64,000 nucleotides of DNA, taken from Paenibacillus doosanensis. GTDB lineage: Bacteria > Bacillota > Bacilli > Paenibacillales > NBRC-103111. How positions within the stretch are numbered: position 1 is the stretch's first letter; every line of letters begins with the position of its first letter. Below, piece after piece: positions 17,721 through 26,830 of the stretch. The notes beneath the pieces were generated by a model. That model was given only the letters and a program-made list of their open reading frames with translations. It was not told the origin of the DNA and searched no databases. A program made the translations under genes and the position numbers. The DNA is taken from positions 62,001-126,000 of the forward strand of contig NZ_JANYUY010000016.1 in assembly GCF_025060755.1 (NCBI RefSeq), written 5' to 3'.

Positions 17721-18745
17721 GAGTCTGTCCGATGGAGTTACTTTTGTGCATATTGAATGAATAATGACTGCCTATTTTGCCGCTAACGCTGCATGATCAC
17801 TATCATTTTGCTAATATTTACCTTCTACTCGGTTCAGCGGACAGATCATTTGAATGGGGAAAAGCGTCAGCGGCCCCCTCTGTCCCCGGATTTCAACCCG
17901 TCAAGGGCCCACCAATCGAGACATCCGGGGAACAGCAGCGGAGAATCAAATAGGCATAGCAATGAGCTTTTGTAACGTATTTTTCAAGGTGCACGCAGCT
18001 TGCCATTGACGCATGATGGGCCGGGGGCATTCCCGCTCATCCGCCAAGCCAAAAGACAAAACGTCCATTGCCTCTCCTTCGTCACGCCCTGCCGGTGCGC
18101 TGCGCAACATGAACCGAAATGCAAACAAAGAGCTGCGCTGTTCGTACAGGGCGGCTCTTTCTGTTTCCCTATGTAGCCGGCAAGCCAAGCCCGCTTTCTT
18201 GCGCATCGCGCCCTGCCCGCTCAAGCCCGATTCAAAAATGCGCTGTCGCATCCATCGGCCCTTCCGTTCTCCATTGGAATTCCGGCTTAACCAATTATGT
18301 AAATAAAAACCCGTCTACATAGGCAAAAAGCAAACGCTTGCGATATTCCGAATGTATGGCGTCCTCCGTGCCCCTTATCATCGGTTCTCGTGTAGTTCAT
18401 TAAAGCTAATGGATTAACCGGTCAGAGACCGCGAATGTTTACTCCCCGCATACAATAACTAGCTTAGCGGAAACTCTTCCTCCGCGTCAATACGCTGCCA
18501 GGAACTACCTTGCCATCGTGCCGGCCGCCTGGCCCGCAGCGGGTTCGGCGTGCTGCCCAATGCTTTCAGGCATCGCTCGCTCTATCCGTGCAATGAGCCG
18601 CGGAGGCTGCACATAGCGCAGAATGCCCACCGTTCACTGCTGCCCTCATAAATTGGGCCAAGCTAGCCCATGCAGCGGTTGAAGTGCGATGATATAGATA
18701 TAAGCGAACCTCCCGCATCTACATAGCCCTTCTTTCGCCTGCCTA
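17721..18745. other. ~1 kb without a recognisable gene
   Basis: Mixed-composition DNA after the Gly-rich gene. No frame has plausible codon use or motifs in either strand, and no tRNA-like fold was noticed. Possibly decayed sequence. Confidence 0.5.
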
Positions 18746-18792
18746 AGCAAAAAGCCCGGCCGAAGAAGGAACCACCTTCTTTGGCCGGACCC
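18746..18792 (-). terminator. Terminator of the thuA-like gene
   Basis: On the minus strand GGTCCGGCCAAAGAAGG pairs with CCTTCTTCGGCCGGGC across a TGGTT loop and is followed by TTTTTG. It lies ~27 nt after the stop codon at 18819. Confidence 0.85.
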
Positions 18793-18818
18793 GAAATAAC
18801 GATGTCGGCTTCTTCGCC

Positions 18819-19565
18819 TTAGCCTTGCTGCGCGGCCTGCTTCGCCTTGATCGGCTCCAGCGGCTTATGGTTGCCGTAGTACGGGTACTCGCGCGTTGTC
18901 GGAGCCGCCCAATGTACGGCATTGCGGATGACCGTGCGCACCTGCTCGTTGTAATACGTCGGGTACGTCTCGTGACCCGGACGGAAGTAGAAGATTTTGC
19001 CTTGACCGCGGTGGAACGTGCAGCCGCTGCGGAATACTTCTCCGCCCTCGAACCAGCTTACGAAGATCAGCTCATCCGGCTGCGGAATGTCGAAGTGCTC
19101 ACCGTACATCTCCTCGGCTTCGAGCTCGATATATTGACCGACGCCCTCCACGATCGGATGGCTCGGCGCTACGACCCAGAGGCGTTCTTTCTCGTCGGCT
19201 TCGCGCCATTTGAGATCGCAGGAAGTGCCCATCAGCTTTTTGAATACTTTCGAGAAATGGCCGGAGTGCAGGACGATCAGTCCCATGCCGTGCAGCACGC
19301 GCTGTTGAACGCGCTCCACGATCGCGTCGTCAACCGCCCCGTGAGCTTTATGCCCCCACCAGATCAATACGTCGGTATTGTTCAGCTTCTCCTCGCTCAG
19401 CCCGTGCTCCGGCTCGTCCAAGGTTGCGTAAGATACCTCCACCTCGGCGCCCAAGCCTTCGCCGATCGCTTGATGAATGCCGTTCGGGTATACGGAACGC
19501 ACCTTTTCATTTTCTTTTTCATGACGGAATTCGTTCCAGACGGTTACTTTCAGCTTTTGACTCAT
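18819..19565 (-). CDS. ThuA-domain protein (trehalose-utilisation-like)
   Basis: 248 residues from ATG 19565, which has GGAGGT 9 nt upstream (a second ATG at 19574 abuts it). Class I glutamine-amidotransferase-like fold of the ThuA family: [67 protein letters not shown]. ThuA proteins are linked to trehalose or related disaccharide catabolism (3-keto sugar metabolism in some bacteria). An AraC regulator is encoded divergently and probably controls it. The substrate is not known. Confidence 0.88.
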   Translation of the reverse strand: MSQKLKVTVWNEFRHEKENEKVRSVYPNGIHQAIGEGLGAEVEVSYATLDEPEHGLSEEKLNNTDVLIWWGHKAHGAVDDAIVERVQQRVLHGMGLIVLHSGHFSKVFKKLMGTSCDLKWREADEKERLWVVAPSHPIVEGVGQYIELEAEEMYGEHFDIPQPDELIFVSWFEGGEVFRSGCTFHRGQGKIFYFRPGHETYPTYYNEQVRTVIRNAVHWAAPTTREYPYYGNHKPLEPIKAKQAAQQG

Positions 19566-19690
19566 CGTTCCCATACCTCCATTATAATGGCGTTGTCGTT
19601 TCCTTGATTATATAAGATGCCGCCGCCCGAAAGATATTCTCAATACTGCCGCATCTGTATGCAAAAATGTCCTCGTCCCTCCAAACATGC

Positions 19691-19696
19691 TATACT
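19691..19696 (+). promoter_or_regulatory. -10 box for the AraC gene
   Basis: TATACT with a TG dinucleotide two bases before it (ATGC-TATACT), about 75 bp before the AraC start. No good -35 box is seen at the right distance. Confidence 0.45.
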
Positions 19697-19770
19697 ATTC
19701 TTACCTAAGTAAGCAGAACGCTATGCAAAATTGTCTCCCTATATATGGAAATGGAGGTTGGAGCCGCCGC

Positions 19771-20703
19771 ATGACGACGTGGAACGATAACGAAACGGAC
19801 GCGCACAATGAACTGGTCGATTACCAGAATCCTCTGCTCCGCTTGAAAATATGGCAAATCCAAAGCCCAGGTGCGACCGTTCCCGTAACCCAAGTCAACC
19901 GCTGGCATTACCATAAGGAAGTCGAGTTTCTCATCCTGATCGAAGGCGGGCTCAGCATCCAGACGAAGCATGACACGCGGCTGCTGCAGGCGGGCGACGT
20001 ACATCTGTTCGGCGCCTCCCAGCTGCACCGGACGAAGAAGGAGCTGCCGGCGCCGCTCGCCTATATTGTCTGCCAGTTCGATCTGTCCCAGCATTTTGAC
20101 GAGAGCACGATGCCGTATTTGCATTATTTCAGCGAAGCCCGGCGCCCGCTCGGGCAGTTGAACTATATTTTCCGCGAGCACCCGGAGGTGCAGCGGCAAG
20201 CTTATGACCTTATTATGGACATTTATCAGGAAACTCAGCACCGGGCCAAAGGCTACGAGCTCGCCATCAGCGCCTCGATCCGCCGCCTGCTGCTGCTCTT
20301 GCTGCGTCACGATACTCAGGAAGTGCTGCACGGAGCGGATAACGCCGAGCTGATGCGGCTGCAGCCCGCCCTCGATTACGTGGAAGCCCATTTGGCTGAG
20401 AAAATCGCGATCGAGCAGGCCTGCGCCGTGCTCAATTTAAGCTATCATTATTTCATCAAATATTTTAAAAAAGTGATGGGTCTCTCGTTTGTTGACTATG
20501 TTAATTATAAACGGATTAAAAAAGCCGAGCGCCTCCTGCTCACCCGCGACATCAGCATTATGGAAGTCGGCGAAGCGGTCGGCATCCCCAATATGGCGCA
20601 GTTTTACAAGCTATTCAAGCGGCATAACGAATGCTCTCCGAAGGAATTCAAGCAGCGCATGCGCGGCGACGGCGCGATCGAGCAGACGGCTCAAATGACG
20701 TAA
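19771..20703 (+). CDS. AraC-family transcriptional regulator
   Basis: About 310 residues from ATG 19771 (GGAG 7 nt upstream). N-terminal cupin domain (WHYHKEVEFLILIEGGLSIQ, LLQAGDVHLFGASQLHR) and C-terminal double helix-turn-helix (IAIEQACAVLNLSYHYFIKYFKKVMGLSFVDYVNYKRIKKAERLL, then SIMEVGEAVGIPNMAQFYKLFKRH). Such regulators sense sugars and activate neighbouring genes. Divergent from the ThuA gene, which is the likely target. Confidence 0.92.
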   Translation: MTTWNDNETDAHNELVDYQNPLLRLKIWQIQSPGATVPVTQVNRWHYHKEVEFLILIEGGLSIQTKHDTRLLQAGDVHLFGASQLHRTKKELPAPLAYIVCQFDLSQHFDESTMPYLHYFSEARRPLGQLNYIFREHPEVQRQAYDLIMDIYQETQHRAKGYELAISASIRRLLLLLLRHDTQEVLHGADNAELMRLQPALDYVEAHLAEKIAIEQACAVLNLSYHYFIKYFKKVMGLSFVDYVNYKRIKKAERLLLTRDISIMEVGEAVGIPNMAQFYKLFKRHNECSPKEFKQRMRGDGAIEQTAQMT

Positions 20704-21003
20704 GGGAGAGGGCCCGCGGTAGTTAAAAGAAGCTTGTTCGCGAAAAACTTGCCGTATCGCAGGTGCGGTAAAGTGAATCCCCCGCACTCATCAGCCGGCT
20801 GTGAGAGGATTATCAGAGTGCAGCCATTCATCCTTGCCAAGTTTATCTATACAATTAAAAGCGTGGTGAAAAAGTCAACGAAGCAAGCGAGAGCGATCTG
20901 GAGAAGCGAAGCGTTCGCCTTTGTGGAAACCTCTATCGACCGCAGGCCGTGACAAAATCACCACCATTTTTAAGATAGCAACGGAAATGCAAGGGAATGG
21001 TGA
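20704..21003. other. Intergenic region, possible dispersed repeat
   Basis: 300 bp without a gene. The part 20885-20960 (GATCTGGAGAAGCGAAGCG..., GTTCGCCTTTGTGG) looks to me like a sequence type that recurs between genes in Paenibacillus genomes; only one copy is in this window, so this rests on memory. Confidence 0.3.
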
Positions 21004-23043
21004 ATGATGAAAAAAAATCGAATCGCGGCATGGGGCCGCTTATTTGCGCTCACCTGCGTTTTGGTCGCCATGGCGGGCTGCAAAAGCAATGAACCGACGC
21101 CGGACGAGGCGATGCAATCGTTCGCGAACGCCTGGCAGCAGCAGCAGTACGAAGCCATGTACGAATGGCTCACCGCCGAATCCAAACAAAAAATCGACGC
21201 GACCGCGTTCGTAACCCGCCACAAATCCATCTATGACGGCATCGGGATGAACGATTTCTCCATCCAATGGCAGCCGATAGAACAAGATCCTAACCGAAAA
21301 ATCAAAGATAAGCAGTCCTATCAGCTGCATGTCAATATGAACAGCGCATTTGGTCCTATCTCCTACGATCAGAATGCGCTTCTCGTCAAAGAGGACGCCA
21401 ACTGGAGAGTTCAATGGAATTCCACCTTGATTCATCCCAAATTGGGGGACACGGATAAAGTCAGGGTGCTGGATACGAAGGCGGAGCGCGGGGAAATTCT
21501 GGATCGGCAGGGCTTCGGACTGGCCGTCAATGAAGATAAGCTGGAGCTGGGCCTTATTCCGCAGAAGCTGCCGGAAGCCTCGGACAGCTCGATCCAGAGG
21601 CTGGCCGATCTGTTGAAGCTGGACCCGAAAGCCATCCAAAATCTGCTCAATGCCTCTTGGGTAAAACCGGATTATTTCGTTCCTGTGACTATCATCCCTA
21701 AGGGAGATCCGCGGTTCGAGGCGCTCGCGGCGATACCGGGCGTAACTTACCGTACGAAAAAGGTGCGTTCCTATCCATTGGAGGAAGCGGCCGCCCATCT
21801 GGTCGGATACATAGGCAAGCTGACTGCGGAAGACCTGGCCAAATACAAGGATAAAGGGTATGGAGCCGATGATTGGATCGGCAAAACCGGCTTGGAGCTT
21901 TCCCTGGAATCCAAGCTTCGTGGCAAGGACGGCGGGCGTATCTACATCGTCGATGCGGACGGCAAGGAAAAAGCGACGCTGGCAAGCCGGGAAGCCGTAA
22001 ATGGCGAGGACGTCAAGCTGACTATCGATTCGGCGCTGCAGTCCGACTTATATCGTCAGCTCGCCAAGGACTCCGGGTCCGGCGCGGCCATACAGCCCAT
22101 GACAGGGGAAGTATTGGCCCTGGTTAGCGCTCCGTCGTATAACCCGAACCTGTTCATTAGCGGCGTCACCGCCGATCAATGGAAGACATGGACGGAAGAT
22201 CCTAACAAGCCTCTGCTGAACCGTTTTGCCCGGACTTATGCCCCTGGCTCGGCGTTTAAGCCGATTACAGCCGCTATTGCTTTGCAGGAGCACACGCTGG
22301 ACCCGAATGCGGCGAAGGAAATTGTCGGGAAAACCTGGAAGAAGGACTCATCCTGGGGCAATTACTATGTATCTCGGGTATCCGTATCCCAAAGCCAAGT
22401 CGATTTGTCCAAGGCGATGATGTACTCGGATAATATTTATTTCGCTCAAGTGGCGCTGGAGCTGGGCGAACAAAAATTTATGCAGGACGCAGGCAAGTTC
22501 GGCTTCGGAGAGCAAATGCCCCTCCCGCTCGCCTTCGACACTTCTTCCCTCTCCAATACGCCGAAGATGAAGAACGATATTCAATTGGCCGACTCGGGGT
22601 ACGGTCAAGGAGAGGTCGTCATGACTTCGCTTCATGTCGCCACCGCATACACGGTGTTTACGAACAATGGAACGATGCTGAAGCCGACCCTGCTCTTAAG
22701 CGAGGCTGCCAAGCCCGAGCCTTGGAAAAGCGGACTGCTGAGTCCCGACGTCGTCAAAACCGTAACCGACAAAATGGTCGAGGTCATCGAAAATCCGGCC
22801 GGCACAGGCCACGCCGCTATGATCAAAGCCTTGCGATTGGCCGGTAAAACCGGCACCGCCGAGCTGAAGCAGAAGAAAGACGTCTCCGGACAAGAGAACG
22901 GCTGGTTCGTCGCCTTCAACACCGACAACCCCCAACTTCTGCTCGCCTTGATGGTCGAGCAGGTTCAAGAACGCGGCGGCAGTCATTATTTGAGCGAAAA
23001 AGTCAAATCCTTATTTCAAACCTATATAAGAACCTCCAAATGA
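21004..23043 (+). CDS. pbpC: Class B penicillin-binding lipoprotein, PBP3/MecA-type transpeptidase
   Basis: 679 residues. A lipoprotein signal ends at VAMAGC (C26). MecA_N (NTF2-like) domain at ~32-150, PBP dimerisation domain ~155-325 (RGEILDRQGFGLAVN), transpeptidase ~350-675 with S416 in GSAFKP, YSDN (SxN) and AGKTGTAEL (Lys ~615). It cross-links peptidoglycan outside the membrane. The domain order matches B. subtilis PbpC and staphylococcal PBP2a, a low-affinity class that can reduce beta-lactam sensitivity; this is family knowledge. AAGGGA lies 7 nt before the ATG; a second ATG follows immediately. Monocistronic, ending in a strong terminator. Confidence 0.92.
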   Translation: MMKKNRIAAWGRLFALTCVLVAMAGCKSNEPTPDEAMQSFANAWQQQQYEAMYEWLTAESKQKIDATAFVTRHKSIYDGIGMNDFSIQWQPIEQDPNRKIKDKQSYQLHVNMNSAFGPISYDQNALLVKEDANWRVQWNSTLIHPKLGDTDKVRVLDTKAERGEILDRQGFGLAVNEDKLELGLIPQKLPEASDSSIQRLADLLKLDPKAIQNLLNASWVKPDYFVPVTIIPKGDPRFEALAAIPGVTYRTKKVRSYPLEEAAAHLVGYIGKLTAEDLAKYKDKGYGADDWIGKTGLELSLESKLRGKDGGRIYIVDADGKEKATLASREAVNGEDVKLTIDSALQSDLYRQLAKDSGSGAAIQPMTGEVLALVSAPSYNPNLFISGVTADQWKTWTEDPNKPLLNRFARTYAPGSAFKPITAAIALQEHTLDPNAAKEIVGKTWKKDSSWGNYYVSRVSVSQSQVDLSKAMMYSDNIYFAQVALELGEQKFMQDAGKFGFGEQMPLPLAFDTSSLSNTPKMKNDIQLADSGYGQGEVVMTSLHVATAYTVFTNNGTMLKPTLLLSEAAKPEPWKSGLLSPDVVKTVTDKMVEVIENPAGTGHAAMIKALRLAGKTGTAELKQKKDVSGQENGWFVAFNTDNPQLLLALMVEQVQERGGSHYLSEKVKSLFQTYIRTSK

Positions 23044-23075
23044 GCGAAATTTCCGCCCTTCTAAATTAAAATTAA

Positions 23076-23110
23076 AAAAGAAGAAACGGCACCTACCGCC
23101 GTTTCTTCTG
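23076..23110 (+). terminator. Terminator of the PBP gene
   Basis: AGAAGAAACGGC-ACCTACC-GCCGTTTCTTCT forms a 12-bp stem. The A-rich left flank and moderately T-rich right flank allow use in both directions. Confidence 0.85.
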
Positions 23111-23157
23111 TCTGTTGAGAAGCCTGTTGCCCCTGAAAAATGCGAAAGGTGGTAGGT

Positions 23158-23275
23158 GAGGTGTCCCCTGTAGGAGCGAATAGCGTCCGCCTTTGTTCTC
23201 GGGAAATACCCGCTATAAAGCGGAATATAATCAAAATTTCCCGAGAACAAGAGTGGCCGGAAGGGGATACCTCAC
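23158..23275. repeat. Long imperfect palindromic element
   Basis: Outer arms GAGGTGTCCCCT and AGGGGATACCTC, inner arms TTGTTCTCGGGAAAT and ATTTCCCGAGAACAA, and a central CCGCTATAAAGCGG hairpin. The whole ~118-bp sequence can fold into one long hairpin. It sits between two convergent genes. From memory it resembles dispersed palindromic intergenic repeats of Paenibacillus; only one copy is in this window. Confidence 0.65.
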
Positions 23276-23324
23276 CGGAGCACCACAGCCCATCTGAATC
23301 TTTCAGCCTTCTCCATAGATTCCA

Positions 23325-23356
23325 ACGGCTTAACAAAGCCGTTTCTTCTTTTTTCC
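23325..23356. terminator. Hairpin with T-rich tail at the convergent gene ends
   Basis: AACGGCTT-AAC-AAAGCCGTT followed on the plus strand by TCTTCTTTTTT. It terminates plus-strand transcripts and is only 3 nt from the Gfo/Idh/MocA stop codon. Confidence 0.7.
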
Positions 23357-23358
23357 CC

Positions 23359-24543
23359 TCACCGAAACGAATCCTTAACATCCACCATAACCTGATCGTG
23401 ATCCGCCTCCGGCTTGCGGTACGTGGAATGTTGAATCAGCTTTTGCAGCTCCTGGTCATACTCATGGCTGTCGAACGGCAGACGCACCTTGCTCTCGCGG
23501 ATGGAGGACAGCACCATGCCGTTGATGATCATGAGCGAATGCAATCCTTCTGCCGCGGGAACCAGCGGCTCTCGCCCGTCTGCGATCGCTTGAAGAAAAT
23601 CCTCCAAAATCCGTTCATGCCCGGGTCCGGCGCTTTCTTCCCAGGCCATTTCCGATACGTCATGCTTGACCGTACCGAACGCTTGCTTCGCGTGTTGAAT
23701 ATAGTCAAGCGCGGACTCTGCATTTTGATACAGCGTCACTTTTTTATCCTCGTACACGAGCTTGCCGTATTCCCCGACGATTTCCAGCCTGTCGGTGCCG
23801 GGCCATTCCGACGTAGAAGCGACAAAGCTTCCCATCAGCCCGCCCGGGTACTCCAGTACGGCATGCACTTCATCCTCAACCTCGATATGATGGTACTTTC
23901 CGAACGCAGCCGTTGCCGTAATGGCCTGAGGCAGGCCGAACAGCCACCACATCATATCCAGATTATGCGCGCACTGGTTCAACAGCACGCCGCCGCCTTC
24001 GCCCTTCCATGTGCCCCGCCAGTTCCCTACATTGAAATAGGCCTGCGGACGGAACCAGTTCGTATTAAACCAGGCAAACCTCATCAGCTTCCCGAGCTTG
24101 CCTTCCTGTACCACTTGCCTGATAAACTGCCATTGCGCAGTTGTGCGCTGCTGATAGATCGCGGCAAATACGAGCTCGGGCTTGAGCTTCTTTTGCTCCT
24201 CATAGACCGCAGCCATCCGCTCCGCGTCCTTCACATGGGCGGCTATCGGCTTTTCCACCAGAACATGAATATGTCTGCGCAGCGCCTCGATCGTTACGGT
24301 CGTATGCTGATAATGCGGCGTAGCCACGATAACCGCATCCAAATTCCCGGCGTCGAGCATCGCGATATAATCGGTATAGCCCCGTACACCGTATTCCTCG
24401 GCGAGCTGATTTACTTTTTCTTCCTTTTGGCTCCATATGGATACAACCTGACAATGCTCCATATGGGACAACTGCTCATAATAAAGCTTGCCCATGTTGC
24501 CCATGCCAATAATCCCGATGCTGATCTTCGCTTTTTTTTCCAT
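23359..24543 (-). CDS. Gfo/Idh/MocA-family oxidoreductase
   Basis: About 394 residues from ATG 24543 (GGCGG ~8 nt upstream). N-terminal Rossmann fold with GIIGMGNMG, then VIVATPHYQH, VLVEKPIAAHVKDAERM (EKP catalytic Lys), and a C-terminal GFO_IDH_MocA_C domain (WRGTWKGEGGGVLLNQCAHNLDMMWWLFG, H/D catalytic region). Enzymes of this family oxidise or reduce sugars, inositols or sugar derivatives with NAD(P). Last gene of a four-gene operon with an enolase-superfamily enzyme, a TIM-barrel isomerase and a D-2-hydroxyacid dehydrogenase. Substrate unknown. Confidence 0.9.
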   Translation of the reverse strand: MEKKAKISIGIIGMGNMGKLYYEQLSHMEHCQVVSIWSQKEEKVNQLAEEYGVRGYTDYIAMLDAGNLDAVIVATPHYQHTTVTIEALRRHIHVLVEKPIAAHVKDAERMAAVYEEQKKLKPELVFAAIYQQRTTAQWQFIRQVVQEGKLGKLMRFAWFNTNWFRPQAYFNVGNWRGTWKGEGGGVLLNQCAHNLDMMWWLFGLPQAITATAAFGKYHHIEVEDEVHAVLEYPGGLMGSFVASTSEWPGTDRLEIVGEYGKLVYEDKKVTLYQNAESALDYIQHAKQAFGTVKHDVSEMAWEESAGPGHERILEDFLQAIADGREPLVPAAEGLHSLMIINGMVLSSIRESKVRLPFDSHEYDQELQKLIQHSTYRKPEADHDQVMVDVKDSFR

Positions 24544-24566
24544 CGGCTGCACCGCCTTTCCGCTGT

Positions 24567-25964
24567 CTAATAGCATACAGTAGGCTTAGGGAGAGGTCTG
24601 GCGATTTGCTCGACATGATAGCCGAATCCGTAGCCTGTCAGGCTGCCAAGCTGTACTTTACCTTGCTTTCTCTGATACAACCCCGGATGAAACCGGGCTT
24701 CGTAATGAGAGGCTTCCGGGTAAAATTGCATCCCGTTCGTTTCCACTCCCATAATTGTACCTGCATGATAGGCTAACAGTAAATGAGGAATTTGCGCGAG
24801 CATCGGATTCGTCAAATCCTGCACCATCAGCGTCATGCCATGTGCCTTGGCCCAGCAGAGACTGAGCAATGCGCCTGTTTGCGTCTTGCAAGTTTTGAGC
24901 GCAACGCCGGTCCAGCCGAGCTCCCGCCCCAGCTTGACAAGCTCCCAGTCGTGGGCGCTTTCGTCCATGAACAAAGGCTTGCGCGCACTGACGCTGCGGA
25001 CATCAAGCCGATGCTGCTCCAGTTCATAAGGGAATGGCTGCTCGATATACAAAATCGCTTTATAAATCTCCGGATGCTCCTGCATTAACCGGTCTAAAAT
25101 ATCGTTCACATAGCTGCAATCCGTCACCTGACAATTGAAATCGGCGGTCAGCCATACGACCTGGCGGGCCAATGCGATTTCTCCGACCTGCACTAGCCGA
25201 GAGTAATCCCACTTTGGATCATTCCCTGTCAGCTTGACCTTCAAGCATCGTAAGCCGTCTCGTTCAATCCAATCCTCCAGCGTGTACGGATAGCCGTCGT
25301 CGCGTTCGTCGCCGGTCAACTCGTGCCGGTACAGCAGGTCTTTGCCTCCTACCAAGTGCCATGCGACCAATTCTTTTTGCTCAGGAATGGAGAAAAAATG
25401 TTCCGGATACACCCCATCGAAGCTGACCGATGACCCTGCTGCCGGCTCCAGGTAAGCGGACAAATCCGCGTTCATATAGGTCCCGTTATAGGTCTCATAG
25501 ATGTTGACCCGATTCGTTTGCCCGTAAGCATCATGAAGCGCAATGTCGAACAAGGAGAAGCAGACGAGCGCCGCCAAATACGGCACAGGTTCGGGCAAGC
25601 CCGAGCTTGCGTTAAAAGCATCGACCACCCCTGGAAGACGCTGCTTCAGATACCGTACGCCCAGCTCGAACGGATGGCCCTGCTCCTTCCACTCGGGCAG
25701 ATCCTCGGCAATAAGGCGGCACATCTTCTTCAAGGCTTGCTCGCGCGCTTCGTAGCTAAGGGAACTCGGCCATACCCATTGTACGCTTAACGGCGTTTCC
25801 CCCCAGCCCTCCGCACGTTCGCCTAGCCGATTTTCCGTCTGGATGCATACTCTTGCGCAGGTTACCGTCGTCAGCACCTCGGCGCCGAACTTCAAAGGAA
25901 CGCGGGTTTGCACGGGCAGTTCATATAACTGCAAGCCTGTTATCGTAATATCATACGGCTTCAT
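24567..25964 (-). CDS. Enolase-superfamily enzyme (mandelate racemase/glucarate dehydratase-like)
   Basis: 465 residues, longer than typical family members (~370-400). The barrel shows the superfamily order: LKVKLTG (Lys base), WLTADFNCQ (metal Asp), LYIEQPFP (metal Glu), LFMDESAHDW (metal Asp/Glu), VALKTCKTQTG (Lys on the opposite face), and a C-terminal GYGFGY. These enzymes abstract a proton alpha to a carboxylate and dehydrate or epimerise acid sugars. It overlaps the TIM-barrel gene by 14 nt. An insertion around residues 175-215 explains the extra length. Confidence 0.85.
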   Translation of the reverse strand: MKPYDITITGLQLYELPVQTRVPLKFGAEVLTTVTCARVCIQTENRLGERAEGWGETPLSVQWVWPSSLSYEAREQALKKMCRLIAEDLPEWKEQGHPFELGVRYLKQRLPGVVDAFNASSGLPEPVPYLAALVCFSLFDIALHDAYGQTNRVNIYETYNGTYMNADLSAYLEPAAGSSVSFDGVYPEHFFSIPEQKELVAWHLVGGKDLLYRHELTGDERDDGYPYTLEDWIERDGLRCLKVKLTGNDPKWDYSRLVQVGEIALARQVVWLTADFNCQVTDCSYVNDILDRLMQEHPEIYKAILYIEQPFPYELEQHRLDVRSVSARKPLFMDESAHDWELVKLGRELGWTGVALKTCKTQTGALLSLCWAKAHGMTLMVQDLTNPMLAQIPHLLLAYHAGTIMGVETNGMQFYPEASHYEARFHPGLYQRKQGKVQLGSLTGYGFGYHVEQIARPLPKPTVCY

Positions 25965-26805
25965 GACCGGCCAGCCTCCCCGCTTCGCTCATCAAGTTCC
26001 TAATGTAGGCCACCTCTTCCTGCAGCGCAGGAATTAGCAGATCCAAGCTGCTGCTATGATAAAAAGGCTGAAAGTTCAGCACGCCTTGAAACTTCGCTTC
26101 ATGCAGCGCCTTCGCGATCGCATGCCAATTCGTTACGCCGTCCTGACAAGGCGTCCACTGCTTGCCCCAGCCTTTGCCCGGAGCCGTTCTGCCTTCCGGA
26201 TTGTACACGTACTTGGCATCCTTGATTCCCATACCGGCCAGATAGCTTCCTAGCGTCATAACCGCTCTTCTCCAGTTATCGTTTCCTTCGTGAAATTGAT
26301 TGCCCGGGTCCGGCATAATGCCGACGTACTCGGACGGCAAACCTTCTACAAGGGACAGCGCCGCATAGGAATGATGAATGAGCATACGGTCCCCGTGATG
26401 GATTTGGTACACCGCCTTGAGCTTGTATTTGGAACACAGCTCGGCCATTTGATGCATCAAGGCACGCGCTTTGTCCATTTGGGCAAACAAATGCTCCTGC
26501 TCGTCATACGCGAAGTACGACATGCGAAAGCTGCGGATGCCCGCATCGGACATGACTTTCAAAGGGGTGTCGTCCTGTGCGAGCATTTCCGGCGAAAAAC
26601 CGGTTGTGGCGAACTCCACCTTCAAATTGCTGCGCTGCATGGCCCGTACAAAGGCGGGAGCTTCTTCCGCAAACCGTTCCGGAGTAACCCAATAGCCTTC
26701 GCGAACGACCAAATCGACCGCATCGAAGCCGCTCTCTCCGGCAACCGTAGCGAGCCGATTAACATCATAGCTTTGCAAAAACTTAGGAAACAAGGTGTAC
26801 AGCAT
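25951..26805 (-). CDS. Sugar phosphate isomerase/epimerase (xylose isomerase-like TIM barrel)
   Basis: 284 residues. The AP_endonuc_2/xylose-isomerase-like barrel is recognisable by GESGFDAVDLVVREG, YFAYDEQEHLFAQMDKAR, KAVYQIHHGD, IMPDPGNQFHEGNDNW and the last-strand VLNFQPFYH. His, Glu and Asp of these segments usually bind a divalent metal. Members interconvert keto and aldo sugars or epimers. GGGGAGG lies ~8 nt before the ATG; 25 nt after the dehydrogenase gene in the same operon. Confidence 0.85.
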   Translation of the reverse strand: MLYTLFPKFLQSYDVNRLATVAGESGFDAVDLVVREGYWVTPERFAEEAPAFVRAMQRSNLKVEFATTGFSPEMLAQDDTPLKVMSDAGIRSFRMSYFAYDEQEHLFAQMDKARALMHQMAELCSKYKLKAVYQIHHGDRMLIHHSYAALSLVEGLPSEYVGIMPDPGNQFHEGNDNWRRAVMTLGSYLAGMGIKDAKYVYNPEGRTAPGKGWGKQWTPCQDGVTNWHAIAKALHEAKFQGVLNFQPFYHSSSLDLLIPALQEEVAYIRNLMSEAGRLAGHEAV

Positions 26806-26830
26806 CGATCCAACCTCCCCTCTCTGCCGG

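Noticed and set aside
17946-18251. Short frames on both strands in the 1-kb gap
   Set aside because: Arg/Ser-rich translations without ribosome-binding sites or recognisable domains.
18325-18345. cre-like palindrome GCAAACGCTTGC
   Set aside because: The outer positions do not match the CcpA consensus and no gene starts nearby.
23140-24570. Plus-strand frame of 476 residues
   Set aside because: It runs through the palindromic element and then antisense to the Gfo/Idh/MocA gene, whose motifs are unmistakable.
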